From NCBI GenBank assembly GCA_963749035.1, contig CAVVKW010000004.1, positions 1,718,784 to 1,782,783 on the forward strand: a stretch of DNA of 64,000 bases. Direction: 5' to 3'. Of the stretch, positions 52,368 to 61,169 are shown piece by piece. A model generated the notes under the pieces. It saw only the letters and a program-made list of their open reading frames with translations, was not told the origin of the DNA and did no database searches. This stretch comes from CAVVKW01 sp963749035. GTDB lineage: Bacteria > Verrucomicrobiota > Verrucomicrobiia > Chthoniobacterales > JAATET01. The translations under genes and the position numbers were made by a program. Numbering within the stretch: position 1 is the first letter of the stretch; the number at the start of each line of letters is the position of its first letter.

Positions 52368-53855
52368 TTAGCTGATCAAACGCGCAAATCGCTCGCTCGC
52401 CTCGTCCCAAACCGCGCGGTCGCGAGGCTCGAACGTCTCAGTCTCAAACGACCGCCGGACCAACTCCCGCCCGTTCGCCAACGACTCGATTTCGCCCAGC
52501 GCGTGAAGTTGGGTGAGGACGTTGCCAGCCGACGTCGCCTCGACCGGGCCAGCGATCACCGTGCAGCCCGTAGCATTCGCCGCAAATTGATTCAATAGCC
52601 GGTTCTGCGACCCGCCGCCCACGACGTAGATCTTCGAAATCGGTTTTCCCGTCAGCCCCTCCAGCCGCTCTTTCGTCACGCGATACCGCAGCGCCAGTCC
52701 CTCGAGAATCACTCGCGTCATCGCCCCCGAATCGGTCAATCCCGGCTGCCCCGAATCACTCAGCGAATTCGCGATCGCTGTCGGCATGTGCTCGGGCGCC
52801 TGGAAAGCCTCCGCATCCGGATCGATCAACGCCGCAAACGCCGGAGCCTCCTCCGCCGCCGCGACCAGAGCCGCGTAATCATGCACTTCGCCCGCCGCGT
52901 CCCAATGCCGCTTGCACTCCTGCAGGAGCCAGAGCCCTGCAATGTTCTTCAAGTAGCGGATCGTCCCAAAGACTCCGCTCTCATTCGAAAATCCCGCGTC
53001 ATATCCCGCGTCCGTAATCACCGGCTCGTCCAATTCCTGCCCAAACAGCGACCATGTCCCCGAACTCAAAAACACCGGATTGGGTTCGTCCGCCGGCACC
53101 CCCGCGACGGCCGATGCCGTGTCGTGCCCGCCCGCCACTATCACCCTAATCACTCGTTCACCCGGCGACTCAGCGATCTCCGACCGCAGTGCACCGAGGT
53201 CCGTTCCCGCATCGACGAGCTTTCCGAAGACGCCGTCCGGTAACCCCATCGCCGCGATCAGATCCCGATCCCACTCCTGAGTCGCCGCATTGAGCAGCTG
53301 CCCGGTGCTCGCAATCGAGCGTTCCGTCGCCGCACACCCGGTCAGCCGGTAGTTGATCAGATCCGGCAAGAACAACAGCCCCGCCGCCTCATCAAGCAGC
53401 TTCGCCGGACTCCTCTGCTCTGCCAGTAATTGGAACAGCGTGTTGAAAAACATGAACTGAATCCCCGTCCGCCGATAAATCTCCTCCCGCGGCATCCGAT
53501 CAAACGCCGCCTCCATCATCCCGTCCGTCCGGCTGTCACGATATTGAAACGGTGCCCCGAGCAACGTCCCGCGCGAATCGATCAGCCCGTAATCCACCCC
53601 CCACGTATCCACTCCCACCGACTCCACGTCGTCCCCGTAGATCGAGATTGCCTCCCGAATCCCGGACTGAATCTCGCCAAACAGCTTGTCGAACTTCCAA
53701 TGCCAGCCGTCCTCTCGCTCCTCCGGCTCGTTCGCAAAGCGATTGATTACCCGCAACTCCAGTCGATCGTTCTCGAGCACACCAGCGACGACCCGCCCAC
53801 TCCCCGCTCCAAGATCAACGGCCAGACAAACACGACGGAGACGCGAATTTTTCAT
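52368..53855 (-). CDS. rhaB: Rhamnulokinase
   Basis: RhaB phosphorylates L-rhamnulose to rhamnulose 1-phosphate. The 495-residue protein is a FGGY-type sugar kinase with ATP loop AVDLGAGSGRVVAG (12-25), GVDTWGVDYGLID, and a C-terminal ATPase region with GHDTASAVAG, YVVGGGSQNRLLNQFAA and SAGNVLTQLHALGEI. The VDTWGVDYGLID stretch and the position beside the RhaEW fusion identify the substrate as rhamnulose with fair certainty. It overlaps the DeoR regulator by 4 nt at its start, so regulator, kinase and the Mqo protein are transcribed together. Confidence 0.9.
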   Translation of the reverse strand: MKNSRLRRVCLAVDLGAGSGRVVAGVLENDRLELRVINRFANEPEEREDGWHWKFDKLFGEIQSGIREAISIYGDDVESVGVDTWGVDYGLIDSRGTLLGAPFQYRDSRTDGMMEAAFDRMPREEIYRRTGIQFMFFNTLFQLLAEQRSPAKLLDEAAGLLFLPDLINYRLTGCAATERSIASTGQLLNAATQEWDRDLIAAMGLPDGVFGKLVDAGTDLGALRSEIAESPGERVIRVIVAGGHDTASAVAGVPADEPNPVFLSSGTWSLFGQELDEPVITDAGYDAGFSNESGVFGTIRYLKNIAGLWLLQECKRHWDAAGEVHDYAALVAAAEEAPAFAALIDPDAEAFQAPEHMPTAIANSLSDSGQPGLTDSGAMTRVILEGLALRYRVTKERLEGLTGKPISKIYVVGGGSQNRLLNQFAANATGCTVIAGPVEATSAGNVLTQLHALGEIESLANGRELVRRSFETETFEPRDRAVWDEASERFARLIS

Positions 53856-54619
53856 TCGTGAGAGGCAACTTGGATGTCCACTCCCCGAGAAGCCAGCGCG
53901 CTGGAAAAGTCACTGGGCGGATCTTGGTTGGTGATCAGCAGGTCGACGTCAGATAGCTGCGCGAAGAAAAAGGAAGACCGCAGCGATAACTTCGTGTCGT
54001 CAGCGAGCAAAAATGTCCGGTCGGCCAGCGCCAGGAAGCGACGTTTCAGCCGGGCCTGCTCGTCGTTCGACTCGCTCAGCCCCCGCTCGGCGTCCACCCC
54101 GCGGCACGAGAAAAAAGCCTTCCCGACATTGTAACATTCGATCGCGTGGTCGGCCAACGGGCCCGTGCACGAGAGCGAGCGCTGGCTCACCACCCCGCCC
54201 ACCATCACGACCTGCACGCTCTGCCGATCTGCCAGCTCGATCGCGACCTTCAACGCATTCGTCAGCACAGTGGTCTCACGATCCGGCAGCTGCCGCGCCA
54301 GCTCCAGCGCCGTCGAACTTGCATCCAGCACGATCGTGTCGCCTACCCCAATGTGCCTTAGCGCCTGACGCGCAATCGCCCGCTTCGCCTCGACGTTCAT
54401 CGCCTCCCGGCTCGTAAATGGCAAATCTCGCCGCCCCGCCTCGCCTCGCACCGCGCCGCCGTGCGTTCGGCTGATCTGCCCCTCCGCCTCCAGCTTTTCA
54501 AAATCTCGCCTGACCGTTTCCTCGGTCACGCTCAGCGCACGGGCCACCTCCGTCGTCCGCACGCTACCGTGCGTCCCCAACAGGCAGAGAATTTGGCGAT
54601 GACGTTCAGGGGCGAGCAT
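53852..54619 (-). CDS. DeoR-family transcriptional regulator of rhamnose use
   Basis: The 255-residue protein has an N-terminal helix-turn-helix (TTEVARALSVTEETVRRDFEKLEAEGQISRTHGG, 22-55) and the DeoR C-terminal sensor domain (DTIVLDASSTALELARQL, VVMVGGVVSQRSLSCTGPLA, AFFSCRGVDAERGL, LLADDTKL). It probably binds the gap to the divergent RhaEW gene and responds to a phosphorylated sugar. ATG 54619 is chosen because it starts the DNA-binding domain; the 138-nt extension toward 54757 overlaps the divergent gene's leader and start. It precedes rhaB with a 4-nt overlap. Confidence 0.88.
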   Translation of the reverse strand: MLAPERHRQILCLLGTHGSVRTTEVARALSVTEETVRRDFEKLEAEGQISRTHGGAVRGEAGRRDLPFTSREAMNVEAKRAIARQALRHIGVGDTIVLDASSTALELARQLPDRETTVLTNALKVAIELADRQSVQVVMVGGVVSQRSLSCTGPLADHAIECYNVGKAFFSCRGVDAERGLSESNDEQARLKRRFLALADRTFLLADDTKLSLRSSFFFAQLSDVDLLITNQDPPSDFSSALASRGVDIQVASHE

Positions 54620-54734
54620 GAGGGAAATCAGGAAAGAAGCAGCAAAACGAAGAATATCGGTGATATTACTTGCAAATGTCTGAAAGTCAACGCATTTGTG
54701 ACCGTAAAACACAACAAAACACAGAAAAACCCAC
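54620..54734. promoter_or_regulatory. Divergent regulatory region with candidate DeoR operators
   Basis: The 115-bp AT-rich gap between the DeoR gene and RhaEW contains the palindrome AATATC-GGT-GATATT (54653-54667), then inverted CAAATG (54673-54678) and CATTTG (54693-54698), and close direct repeats of AACACA from 54709 to the start codon. DeoR proteins bind such short repeated sites. These are candidates; none is matched to a known matrix. Confidence 0.5.
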
Positions 54735-56924
54735 ATGAACACAAGACACGTCAACAACCTTTGGGACTCCTCCGCCGCCGCTAAACTCGATCCCGTCGCG
54801 CGCCTCGTTTATCGCTCGAATCTCCTCGGCTCCGACCAACGCATCACGAACACCGGCGGCGGTAATACCTCATCGAAGATTACGGAAACCGATCCGCTCA
54901 CCGGAGCACCCACCGAAGTCCTCTGGGTTAAAGGCTCCGGCGGCGACCTCCGTACCTCGAAGCGGGAAAATTTCTCATCGCTTTATCAGGAAAAGCTTCT
55001 CGACCTCCAGCGCATCTACGGATCCCGCGACGACAAGGGTCTCAAGAGCCCGGCCGAGGACGACATGGTCGGCATGTATCCCCACGCCACCTTCAATCTC
55101 AACCCCCGCCCGTCCTCCATCGATACCCCGCTCCACAGCTTCCTCCCCGGCAAGAACGTCGATCACATGCACCCAAATGCCGTCATCGCCATCGCCGCCA
55201 GCCGCCGCTGCGAAGAGCTGACCAAGGAGATTTTCGGAGGCGAAATGGCCTACGTTCCCTGGATGCGACCCGGGTTCGAACTCGGACTCGCCATGGGACA
55301 AATTGCCGAGACCAACCCCGGCATCCAAGCCATCATGATGGGTCAACACGGCTTCATCTCCTGGGATGACGACGACCAGAAATGCTACGAGGAGACCCTT
55401 CGCTTCATCGAAGCCGCCTCCGAATACATCGAGCAGAAATACCACGCCAAAGGCGGCGACACCTCTGCCTTCGGTGGACCAAAATACGAATCGCTCGACG
55501 CCGAAAGCCGAAAGGAACTCTTCGCCGCCATCGCCCCCTGGCTCCGCGGCCGCGTTTCTCAGCAGAAGCGCTTCGTTGGCACGATTCAGGACGACGAAAA
55601 GATCCGCCGCTTCGTGAATTCCCAAGACGCCGCCCGCCTTGCCGAGCTCGGCACCAGTTGCCCCGATCATTTTCTCCGCACGAAGATCAAGCCGCTCTAC
55701 GTCGATTGGGAGCCCGCCACCGGCGACCTTGACAGCCTCAAGGCTCTCCTCGACTCCGGCCTCGCCGCCTACCGCGACGACTACGCCGCCTACTACGAGA
55801 AGTGCAAACACGCGAACTCCCCCGCGATGCGCGACCCGAATCCGACCGTCGTCCTCATTCCCGGCCTCGGCATGATCGCCTGGGGCAAAGACAAGTCCGA
55901 GTCCCGCGTCACCGCAGAATTCTACAACTGCGCCGTCGAAGTGATGCGCGGTGCCGAGGCCATCGATGAATACATCGCCCTCCCCCAGCAGGAAGCCTTC
56001 GACATCGAATACTGGCTCCTCGAAGAGGCTAAACTCCAACGCATGCCCGCCGAGAAGGAACTCGCCCGGCAAATCGTTGCCGTCATTGGTGCCGGTAGCG
56101 GCATCGGCAAGGAAACCGCCCACCGCCTCGTCAAAGAGGGCGCGCAGATCGTCTGCGTCGACCTGAATGCCGAAGCCGCCGAGGCCACGGCCAAGGAAAT
56201 CACTGACGCCTACGGGCAGGGCATCGGCGTCGCTGGCAGCGGTATCAGCGGGTGCGGACCGGCCATTGGCCTCGGTGCCAACATCACCGACCGCGCCAGT
56301 ATCCGCTCCATGCTCGACCAAGTCGCTCTCGCCTACGGCGGATTCGATCACATCTGCGTGACCGCTGGCATCTTTGTTCCGAGCGACACCACCGGCCACA
56401 TCCCCGACGACAAGTGGGGCCTCACCTTCGCCATCAACGTCACCGGTAGTTACACCGTTGCCGACGAAGCCCACAAAACGTGGAAAGAACAAGGCCTCAC
56501 CGGCAATCTCGTCCTGACGACCAGCGCCAACGCCGCCGTCGCGAAAAAAGGAAGCGTCGCCTACGACGTTTCCAAAGCCGCAGCGAACCATCTTGTTCGC
56601 GAACTCGCCATCGAGCTTTCGCCGCTCGTCCGCGTCAACGGCGTCGCTCCCGCGACTGTCGTTCAGGGGTCGGCCATGTTCCCACGCGACCGCGTCATTG
56701 GCTCCCTCGCCAAATACGACATTCCTTACACCGACGATGAGCAAACCGACTCACTCGTCACGAAACTCGCGCAGTTCTACGCCGACCGAACGCTCACGAA
56801 ATCTCCCATCACTCCCGCTGATCAAGCCGAAGCCTATTTCCTCCTCACGAGCAAGCGCCTTAGCAAAACCACTGGCCAGGTGATTACCGTCGACGGCGGC
56901 CTCCACGAAGCCTTCCTTCGGTAG
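54735..56924 (+). CDS. Bifunctional rhamnulose-1-phosphate aldolase / short-chain dehydrogenase (RhaEW type)
   Basis: The 729-residue fusion has a class II aldolase domain (NTGGGNTSSKIT at 39-50, HMHPNAV around 144-150, MMGQHGFISW) and a C-terminal SDR domain with GAGSGIG at 452-458 and the YDVSKAA active site near 635. Known RhaEW enzymes split rhamnulose 1-phosphate to DHAP and lactaldehyde and then oxidise lactaldehyde to lactate. Both domains look complete, with no truncated motif. It is divergent from the DeoR-rhaB-mqo unit, which suggests shared control. A rhamnose isomerase and transporter are not in the window. Confidence 0.92.
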   Translation: MNTRHVNNLWDSSAAAKLDPVARLVYRSNLLGSDQRITNTGGGNTSSKITETDPLTGAPTEVLWVKGSGGDLRTSKRENFSSLYQEKLLDLQRIYGSRDDKGLKSPAEDDMVGMYPHATFNLNPRPSSIDTPLHSFLPGKNVDHMHPNAVIAIAASRRCEELTKEIFGGEMAYVPWMRPGFELGLAMGQIAETNPGIQAIMMGQHGFISWDDDDQKCYEETLRFIEAASEYIEQKYHAKGGDTSAFGGPKYESLDAESRKELFAAIAPWLRGRVSQQKRFVGTIQDDEKIRRFVNSQDAARLAELGTSCPDHFLRTKIKPLYVDWEPATGDLDSLKALLDSGLAAYRDDYAAYYEKCKHANSPAMRDPNPTVVLIPGLGMIAWGKDKSESRVTAEFYNCAVEVMRGAEAIDEYIALPQQEAFDIEYWLLEEAKLQRMPAEKELARQIVAVIGAGSGIGKETAHRLVKEGAQIVCVDLNAEAAEATAKEITDAYGQGIGVAGSGISGCGPAIGLGANITDRASIRSMLDQVALAYGGFDHICVTAGIFVPSDTTGHIPDDKWGLTFAINVTGSYTVADEAHKTWKEQGLTGNLVLTTSANAAVAKKGSVAYDVSKAAANHLVRELAIELSPLVRVNGVAPATVVQGSAMFPRDRVIGSLAKYDIPYTDDEQTDSLVTKLAQFYADRTLTKSPITPADQAEAYFLLTSKRLSKTTGQVITVDGGLHEAFLR

Positions 56925-57160
56925 GTAGCCCGAATCTCAAGTATCTCCCCGTCGCTCGTGCGAGGCTGGGATGCTCCTAAAGGTGAATGGTCGGGGTCTT
57001 CGACGAATCAAATGAGTAGGAAAGTAAAGGAAGACGCGGGCGATGCGTTGGGAGAGTCATCGTGCGACCGGGTCACTCTCGTTGAGTTTTCCGGGATTGC
57101 CTCGAGTCCCGTGCGTTGACTCGGATTAATGCCGAGTGGTGCGACCGAGTCCCGACCGCT
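56925..57160. other. Non-coding stretch between RhaEW and the tRNA-linked repeat array
   Basis: I see no gene here. The region has G/C-rich local pairs such as GACTCGGATTAATGCCGAGT (57118-57137), a possible stem-loop, and the left edge of a diverged copy of the repeat unit. Confidence 0.4.
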
Positions 57161-57703
57161 CGAACTCCACCCCGCGGATGCCCCACCGAATCTCCAACAT
57201 CCTCACAGAATTCTCTCGCTGAACTCTGTGCACCTTTTGGCGGAGGGGGTGGGATTGGCTGCGCCTGTCTCGCTTCGCTCGGCTCGAACCTAGAGAGAAC
57301 TCGTGGGTTCGAACCCCACCCCTCGGATGCCCGACCGAATCTCCAACATCCTCACAGAATTCGCACGCTGAACTCTGTGCACCTTTTGGCGGAGGGGGTG
57401 GGATTGGCTGCGCCTGTCTCGCTTCGCTCGGCTCGAACCTAGAGGGAACTCGTGGGTTCGAACCCCACCCCTCGGACGCCCCACCGAATCTCCAATATCC
57501 TCACAGAATTCGCTCGCTGAACTCTGTGCACCTTTTGGCGGAGGGGGTGGGATTGGCTGCGCCTGTCTCGCTTCGCTCGGCTCGAACCTAGAGAGAACTC
57601 GTGGGTTCGAACCCCACCCCTCGGATGCCCCACCGAATCTCCAACATCCTCACGGAATTCGCACGCTGAACTCTGTGCACCTTTTGGCGGAGGGGGTGGG
57701 ATT
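57161..57703 (-). repeat. Tandem 149-bp repeat array carrying the tRNA-Ser 3' end
   Basis: About 3.6 units repeat at exactly 149 bp: the CACCTTTTGGCGGAGG landmark begins at 57231, 57380, 57529 and 57678. On the minus strand each unit ends with AATCCCACCCCCTCCGCCA, the last 19 nt of the tRNA-Ser including CCA, so the array extends the tRNA gene downstream. Units differ at only a few bases and hold a perfect T-arm-like inverted repeat (GTGGG, TTCGAAC, CCCAC). The last unit contains the intact tRNA. The layout is like the tyrT rtT repeats of E. coli. Confidence 0.88.
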
Positions 57704-57772
57704 CGAACCCACGGAACCTTTCGGCTCTCCAGTTTTCAAGACTGGCGCAATCGACCACTCTACCACCCCTCC
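57685..57772 (-). tRNA. tRNA-Ser (UGA anticodon), with encoded CCA
   Basis: The minus-strand sequence folds as a class II tRNA of 88 nt: acceptor GGAGGGG (57772-57766) pairs with CCCCTCC, D-arm region GTAGAGTGGTC, anticodon stem CCAGT/ACTGG with loop CTTGAAA and anticodon TGA at 57738-57736, a long variable arm (GAGCCGAAAGGTTC), T-arm GTGGG-TTCGAAT-CCCAC and discriminator G followed by encoded CCA (57687-57685). It decodes UCN serine codons, mainly UCA/UCG. Downstream are tandem repeats that each carry its last 19 nt. Confidence 0.96.
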
Positions 57773-57853
57773 TGTCTGATCCCCCACCTAACCCGGTTTC
57801 TCTGCAAATCGCAAGCTCGCGCCATCCGGATCCAGCTGACAAACTCTCCGTCC

Positions 57854-58972
57854 ATGCGAATCCTCATCGCACCGGATAAATTCAAGGGATCCCTCACCGC
57901 CGCCGAAGCCGCCTCAGCCATCGAAGCAGGCTTCCGCCTCGTCTTCCCAGACCTGAAAGCCATCCGCCTCCCCCTCGCCGACGGCGGCGAAGGCACGTCC
58001 GCCCTCTTTCATCAGGCGCTCGGCGGGGAACTCATCGAAACGGCCACCACCGACGCGCTCGGTCGCCCCATCACCGCCGAATACACGCTCCTCGCCGACC
58101 GTCACGAAGCCGTGATCGACATGAGTGCCGCCTCGGGCCTCTCGCGACTCACTCCGTCGGAACGAGACCCAGCCCACACGTCCACCCGCGGCACCGGCGC
58201 GCTCGTCCGCGATGCCGTCGACCGCGGAGCCCGTCACGTTCTCGTCGGTCTCGGCGGAAGCGCGACCAACGACGCCGGTGCCGGCTTCGCTGCCGCCCTC
58301 GGATACCGCTTCCTCGATGCATTCGGGCAGGGACTCGATCCCGTCCCGTCGAATTTCCCGGCAATCGATCAAATCAGACCTCCTTCCAACCCGCTCGACG
58401 TCCGCATCACCGCTCTGTCCGACGTCACCAACCCCCTCCTCGGCCCCCGCGGAGCCACCCATGTCTTCGGACCGCAAAAGGGCGCGCACGATCTCGCCGT
58501 CTTGGAAACCTCCGTCGCCGCTCTGGCAGACATCGCTGCTCGTGATCTCGGTCGCGACCACCGCGGGACTCCCGGCGCTGGCGCGGCGGGCGGACTCGGA
58601 TACGGCTTACTCACGTTTTTCGATGCCGAGATCCGCCCTGGCTTCGACGCCTGCACCGCCCTTTTCGACGTCCAACGGCACGTCGCCGAATCTGATCTCG
58701 TCGTCACCGCAGAGGGTCGCCTCGACCCGACGACCGCCGACGGGAAGGGCCCCGGCGGGATTGCTCAGCTCGCGCGCGCCGCCGGCAAACCGGTCATCGC
58801 GTTCGCCGGTCATCTCGATCACCACGACGTCCTCGGCAAAATGTTCGACGTCTGTATCCCGATCACGCCGCACCCGATGAATCTTGAGACTGCCATGGCC
58901 GACGCGGGAATTCTTCTCTCGCGCGCCGCCGAGCGCGCCGCCAGACTCCTCGCTCTCTCACGAGCCGTATGA
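57854..58972 (+). CDS. Glycerate kinase (type 1, GlxK/GarK)
   Basis: The 372-residue enzyme phosphorylates glycerate to 2-phosphoglycerate (or 3-phosphoglycerate). Family motifs are clear: APDKFKGSLTAAEAA at the N-terminus, LPLADGGEGTSALF, VGLGGSATNDAGAGFAAALGY and, late in the chain, AEGRLDPTTADGKGPGGIAQLA. It starts 82 bp after the tRNA 5' end on the opposite strand and overlaps fabD by 4 nt (ATGA), so both are coexpressed. The pairing with fatty-acid synthesis is probably only a matter of gene order. Confidence 0.92.
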   Translation: MRILIAPDKFKGSLTAAEAASAIEAGFRLVFPDLKAIRLPLADGGEGTSALFHQALGGELIETATTDALGRPITAEYTLLADRHEAVIDMSAASGLSRLTPSERDPAHTSTRGTGALVRDAVDRGARHVLVGLGGSATNDAGAGFAAALGYRFLDAFGQGLDPVPSNFPAIDQIRPPSNPLDVRITALSDVTNPLLGPRGATHVFGPQKGAHDLAVLETSVAALADIAARDLGRDHRGTPGAGAAGGLGYGLLTFFDAEIRPGFDACTALFDVQRHVAESDLVVTAEGRLDPTTADGKGPGGIAQLARAAGKPVIAFAGHLDHHDVLGKMFDVCIPITPHPMNLETAMADAGILLSRAAERAARLLALSRAV

Positions 58973-59901
58973 ACAAGAAAATCGCACTCCTTTTCGCCGG
59001 GCAAGGTGCTCAAGCCGTCGGCATGGGCAAGGACCTCGCTGCCGCCTCTCCCGCCGCCGCCGCCATCTACGAGCAGGCCGACTCCCGACTCAACTTCGAC
59101 CTCAGCCAAGCCAGCTTCGAAGGCCCGACGGAAGAACTCACCAAGACCTCCGTGTGCCAACCCGCTCTCTACGTCCACGGCCTCGCTTGCCTCGCCGCCC
59201 TCCGCGAGCGAGTCCCGGCCTTCTCTTTCGACGCGGCCGCCGGCCTCTCACTCGGCGAGTTCACCGCTCACGCCGCCGCGGGCACCTTCCCGTTCGAAAC
59301 CGGCCTCGACCTGGTCGCCAAGCGAGCCACCGCCATGCAGCAGGCGTGCGAAGAGACCGAGGGCGCCATGGCGGCCATCATCGGCGCCGAGGAAAATTCC
59401 ATCCGCGACCTTGCCGCCGCCGCCGACGTCGACATCGCGAACCTCAATTGCCCCGGCCAGGTCGTCATCTCCGGTCAATCCTCGAAGATCGCGCTCGCCG
59501 TCTCCCTCGCCCGCGAATACGGAGCGCGCAAAGCCGTCGAGCTCACCGTTGCCGGAGCGTTCCATTCCCGCCTGATGGAGACCGCCTACCAAAGCCTCTC
59601 CACTGCCCTCGCCGAGACCGCCATCGACACGCCGAAAGTCCCGGTCATCTGCAACGTCGACGCGATCCCCGTTTCCGATCCCGACAAGATCCGCCGCGCC
59701 CTCGCCGATCAGGTCACCGGCAGCGTCCGCTGGACCGAAAGCGTCGAGTATCTGCTCGACCACGAAAAGTGTGACCTTTTGATCGAACTCGGTCCCGGTG
59801 GCGTCCTCGCCGGCCTCGTCAACCGTATCCGCAAGGGAACCGAAGTGATCTCGATCTCCAACGCCGCGACCCTCGATGAAGCCGTCGCCCGATTGAGCTG
59901 A
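58969..59901 (+). CDS. fabD: Malonyl-CoA:ACP transacylase
   Basis: FabD loads malonate on acyl carrier protein for fatty-acid synthesis. The 310-residue protein has the N-terminal FAGQGAQAVGMGKDL, the nucleophile elbow GLSLGEFTAH (Ser near 93), QQACEETEGAMAAIIG, and the catalytic His in VAGAFHSRLM near 201. Everything for a full enzyme is present. It overlaps glycerate kinase at its start and is followed after 43 bp by ackA. Other fab genes (fabH, fabG, acpP) are not adjacent. Confidence 0.94.
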   Translation: MNKKIALLFAGQGAQAVGMGKDLAAASPAAAAIYEQADSRLNFDLSQASFEGPTEELTKTSVCQPALYVHGLACLAALRERVPAFSFDAAAGLSLGEFTAHAAAGTFPFETGLDLVAKRATAMQQACEETEGAMAAIIGAEENSIRDLAAAADVDIANLNCPGQVVISGQSSKIALAVSLAREYGARKAVELTVAGAFHSRLMETAYQSLSTALAETAIDTPKVPVICNVDAIPVSDPDKIRRALADQVTGSVRWTESVEYLLDHEKCDLLIELGPGGVLAGLVNRIRKGTEVISISNAATLDEAVARLS

Positions 59902-59944
59902 CTTCACCCGCACGCCGCACCCCGGCAAAGCACCGCCGACCACG

Positions 59945-61147
59945 ATGCCCGACGCCCCTTTGATCCTCGTTATCAACAGCGGCAGCTCGTCGCTGAAATT
60001 CGCCGTCAAGCGAGCCCACAAAACCCTCGCCACCGGAGTCGCCGAACGACTCGGTAGCCCGCAGGCCACGCTCGAATCCAAGGTCGACGGAAAGGAAGGC
60101 ACCACTCCCATTCCCGACGCAGACCACACCGCCGCGCTCCGCGCTGTCACCAGCCTGCTCGGCGAATCTCTCAAGCCGACCGCCATCGGCCACCGGGTCG
60201 TTCACGGCGGGGAATTCTTCGCGGAGCCCGCGCTGATCGATGCCGACGTTCTCGCTCGGATCAATTCCCTCTCGCGTCTCGCCCCCCTGCACAATCCCGC
60301 TGCCGCGACCGGCATCCGCACCACCCTCGAGCTCTTTCCCGGAATCCCCCAGGTCGCCGTTTTTGACACGGCCTTTCACCAGACCATCCCCGCCCGCGCT
60401 CACCTCTACGCCATCCCCTACGACCTCTACGAAGCGCACGCCATCCGCCGCTACGGATTCCACGGCACCAGCCACCACTACGTCAGCCTCCGCGCCGCCG
60501 CGATCCTCGGCACCCCACCTAATCAAGTCTCCCTGCTCACCGTCCACCTCGGCAATGGCTGTAGCGCGACCGCGATCCGTCACGGTGAAAGCGTCGACAC
60601 CACCATGGGGCTCACCCCGCTCGAAGGCCTCGTCATGGGCACCCGCAGCGGCGACGTGGATCCAAATCTCCACCAGTTCCTCGCCGAGAACACCGGGCTC
60701 GACCTCCCCGAGATCACGAACCTGCTCAACAAAGAAAGCGGACTCCTCGGATTGTCCGGCCTCAGCAACGACCTCCGCACCCTCAGCCAAGCCGCCGAGG
60801 AAGGAAACACCCGAGCCGCGCTCGCGATCGACGTCTTTTGCTACCGACTCGCCAAATCCCTCCTCGGCCTCTCCGCCTCGCTCGACCGAATCGACGCCAT
60901 TGTCTTCACCGGCGGCATCGGCGAAAACTCCGTCCTCGTCCGCGAGAAGACCACCGCCCATCTCGCCATTCTCGGCGCAAAGATCGACGCGAACCGAAAC
61001 CTTGCCCACGGACGCGATTCCGACCACCGCATCAGCCCCGAGAACGCCAATCCCCCGCTTCTCGTCATTCACACCGACGAAGAAGGAATGATCGCCCAAG
61101 CTGCAGTCGACCTCCTCGCCGCCAGGAAATCCATTTCTCATTCCTAA
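59945..61147 (+). CDS. ackA: Acetate kinase
   Basis: AckA interconverts acetate and acetyl phosphate with ATP. The 400-residue protein shows VINSGSSSLKFAV near the start, VHGGEFF and FDTAFHQTIP, the phosphate motif RRYGFHGTSHHYVS, HLGNGCSATAI and GGIGENSVLVRE; length and order are standard. It is followed by pta after 22 bp, the classic pair. Together they make or use acetyl phosphate in overflow and acetate metabolism. Confidence 0.95.
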   Translation: MPDAPLILVINSGSSSLKFAVKRAHKTLATGVAERLGSPQATLESKVDGKEGTTPIPDADHTAALRAVTSLLGESLKPTAIGHRVVHGGEFFAEPALIDADVLARINSLSRLAPLHNPAAATGIRTTLELFPGIPQVAVFDTAFHQTIPARAHLYAIPYDLYEAHAIRRYGFHGTSHHYVSLRAAAILGTPPNQVSLLTVHLGNGCSATAIRHGESVDTTMGLTPLEGLVMGTRSGDVDPNLHQFLAENTGLDLPEITNLLNKESGLLGLSGLSNDLRTLSQAAEEGNTRAALAIDVFCYRLAKSLLGLSASLDRIDAIVFTGGIGENSVLVREKTTAHLAILGAKIDANRNLAHGRDSDHRISPENANPPLLVIHTDEEGMIAQAAVDLLAARKSISHS

Positions 61148-61169
61148 TTTCAAATTCCAAAAATATTCC

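Noticed and set aside
57161..57703. CRISPR-like array
   Set aside because: The whole 149-bp unit is repeated with no unique spacers, and no cas genes are present.
57161..57772. Integrated genetic island at the tRNA-Ser
   Set aside because: The 19-nt tRNA copies resemble att sites, but the DNA between copies is only 149 bp and no integrase is near.
57290..57842. Three similar minus-strand frames ending GFEPTSSL
   Set aside because: They are translations of the tRNA T-arm (GGTTCGAACC gives GFEP) repeated by the 149-bp array, a known source of spurious proteins.
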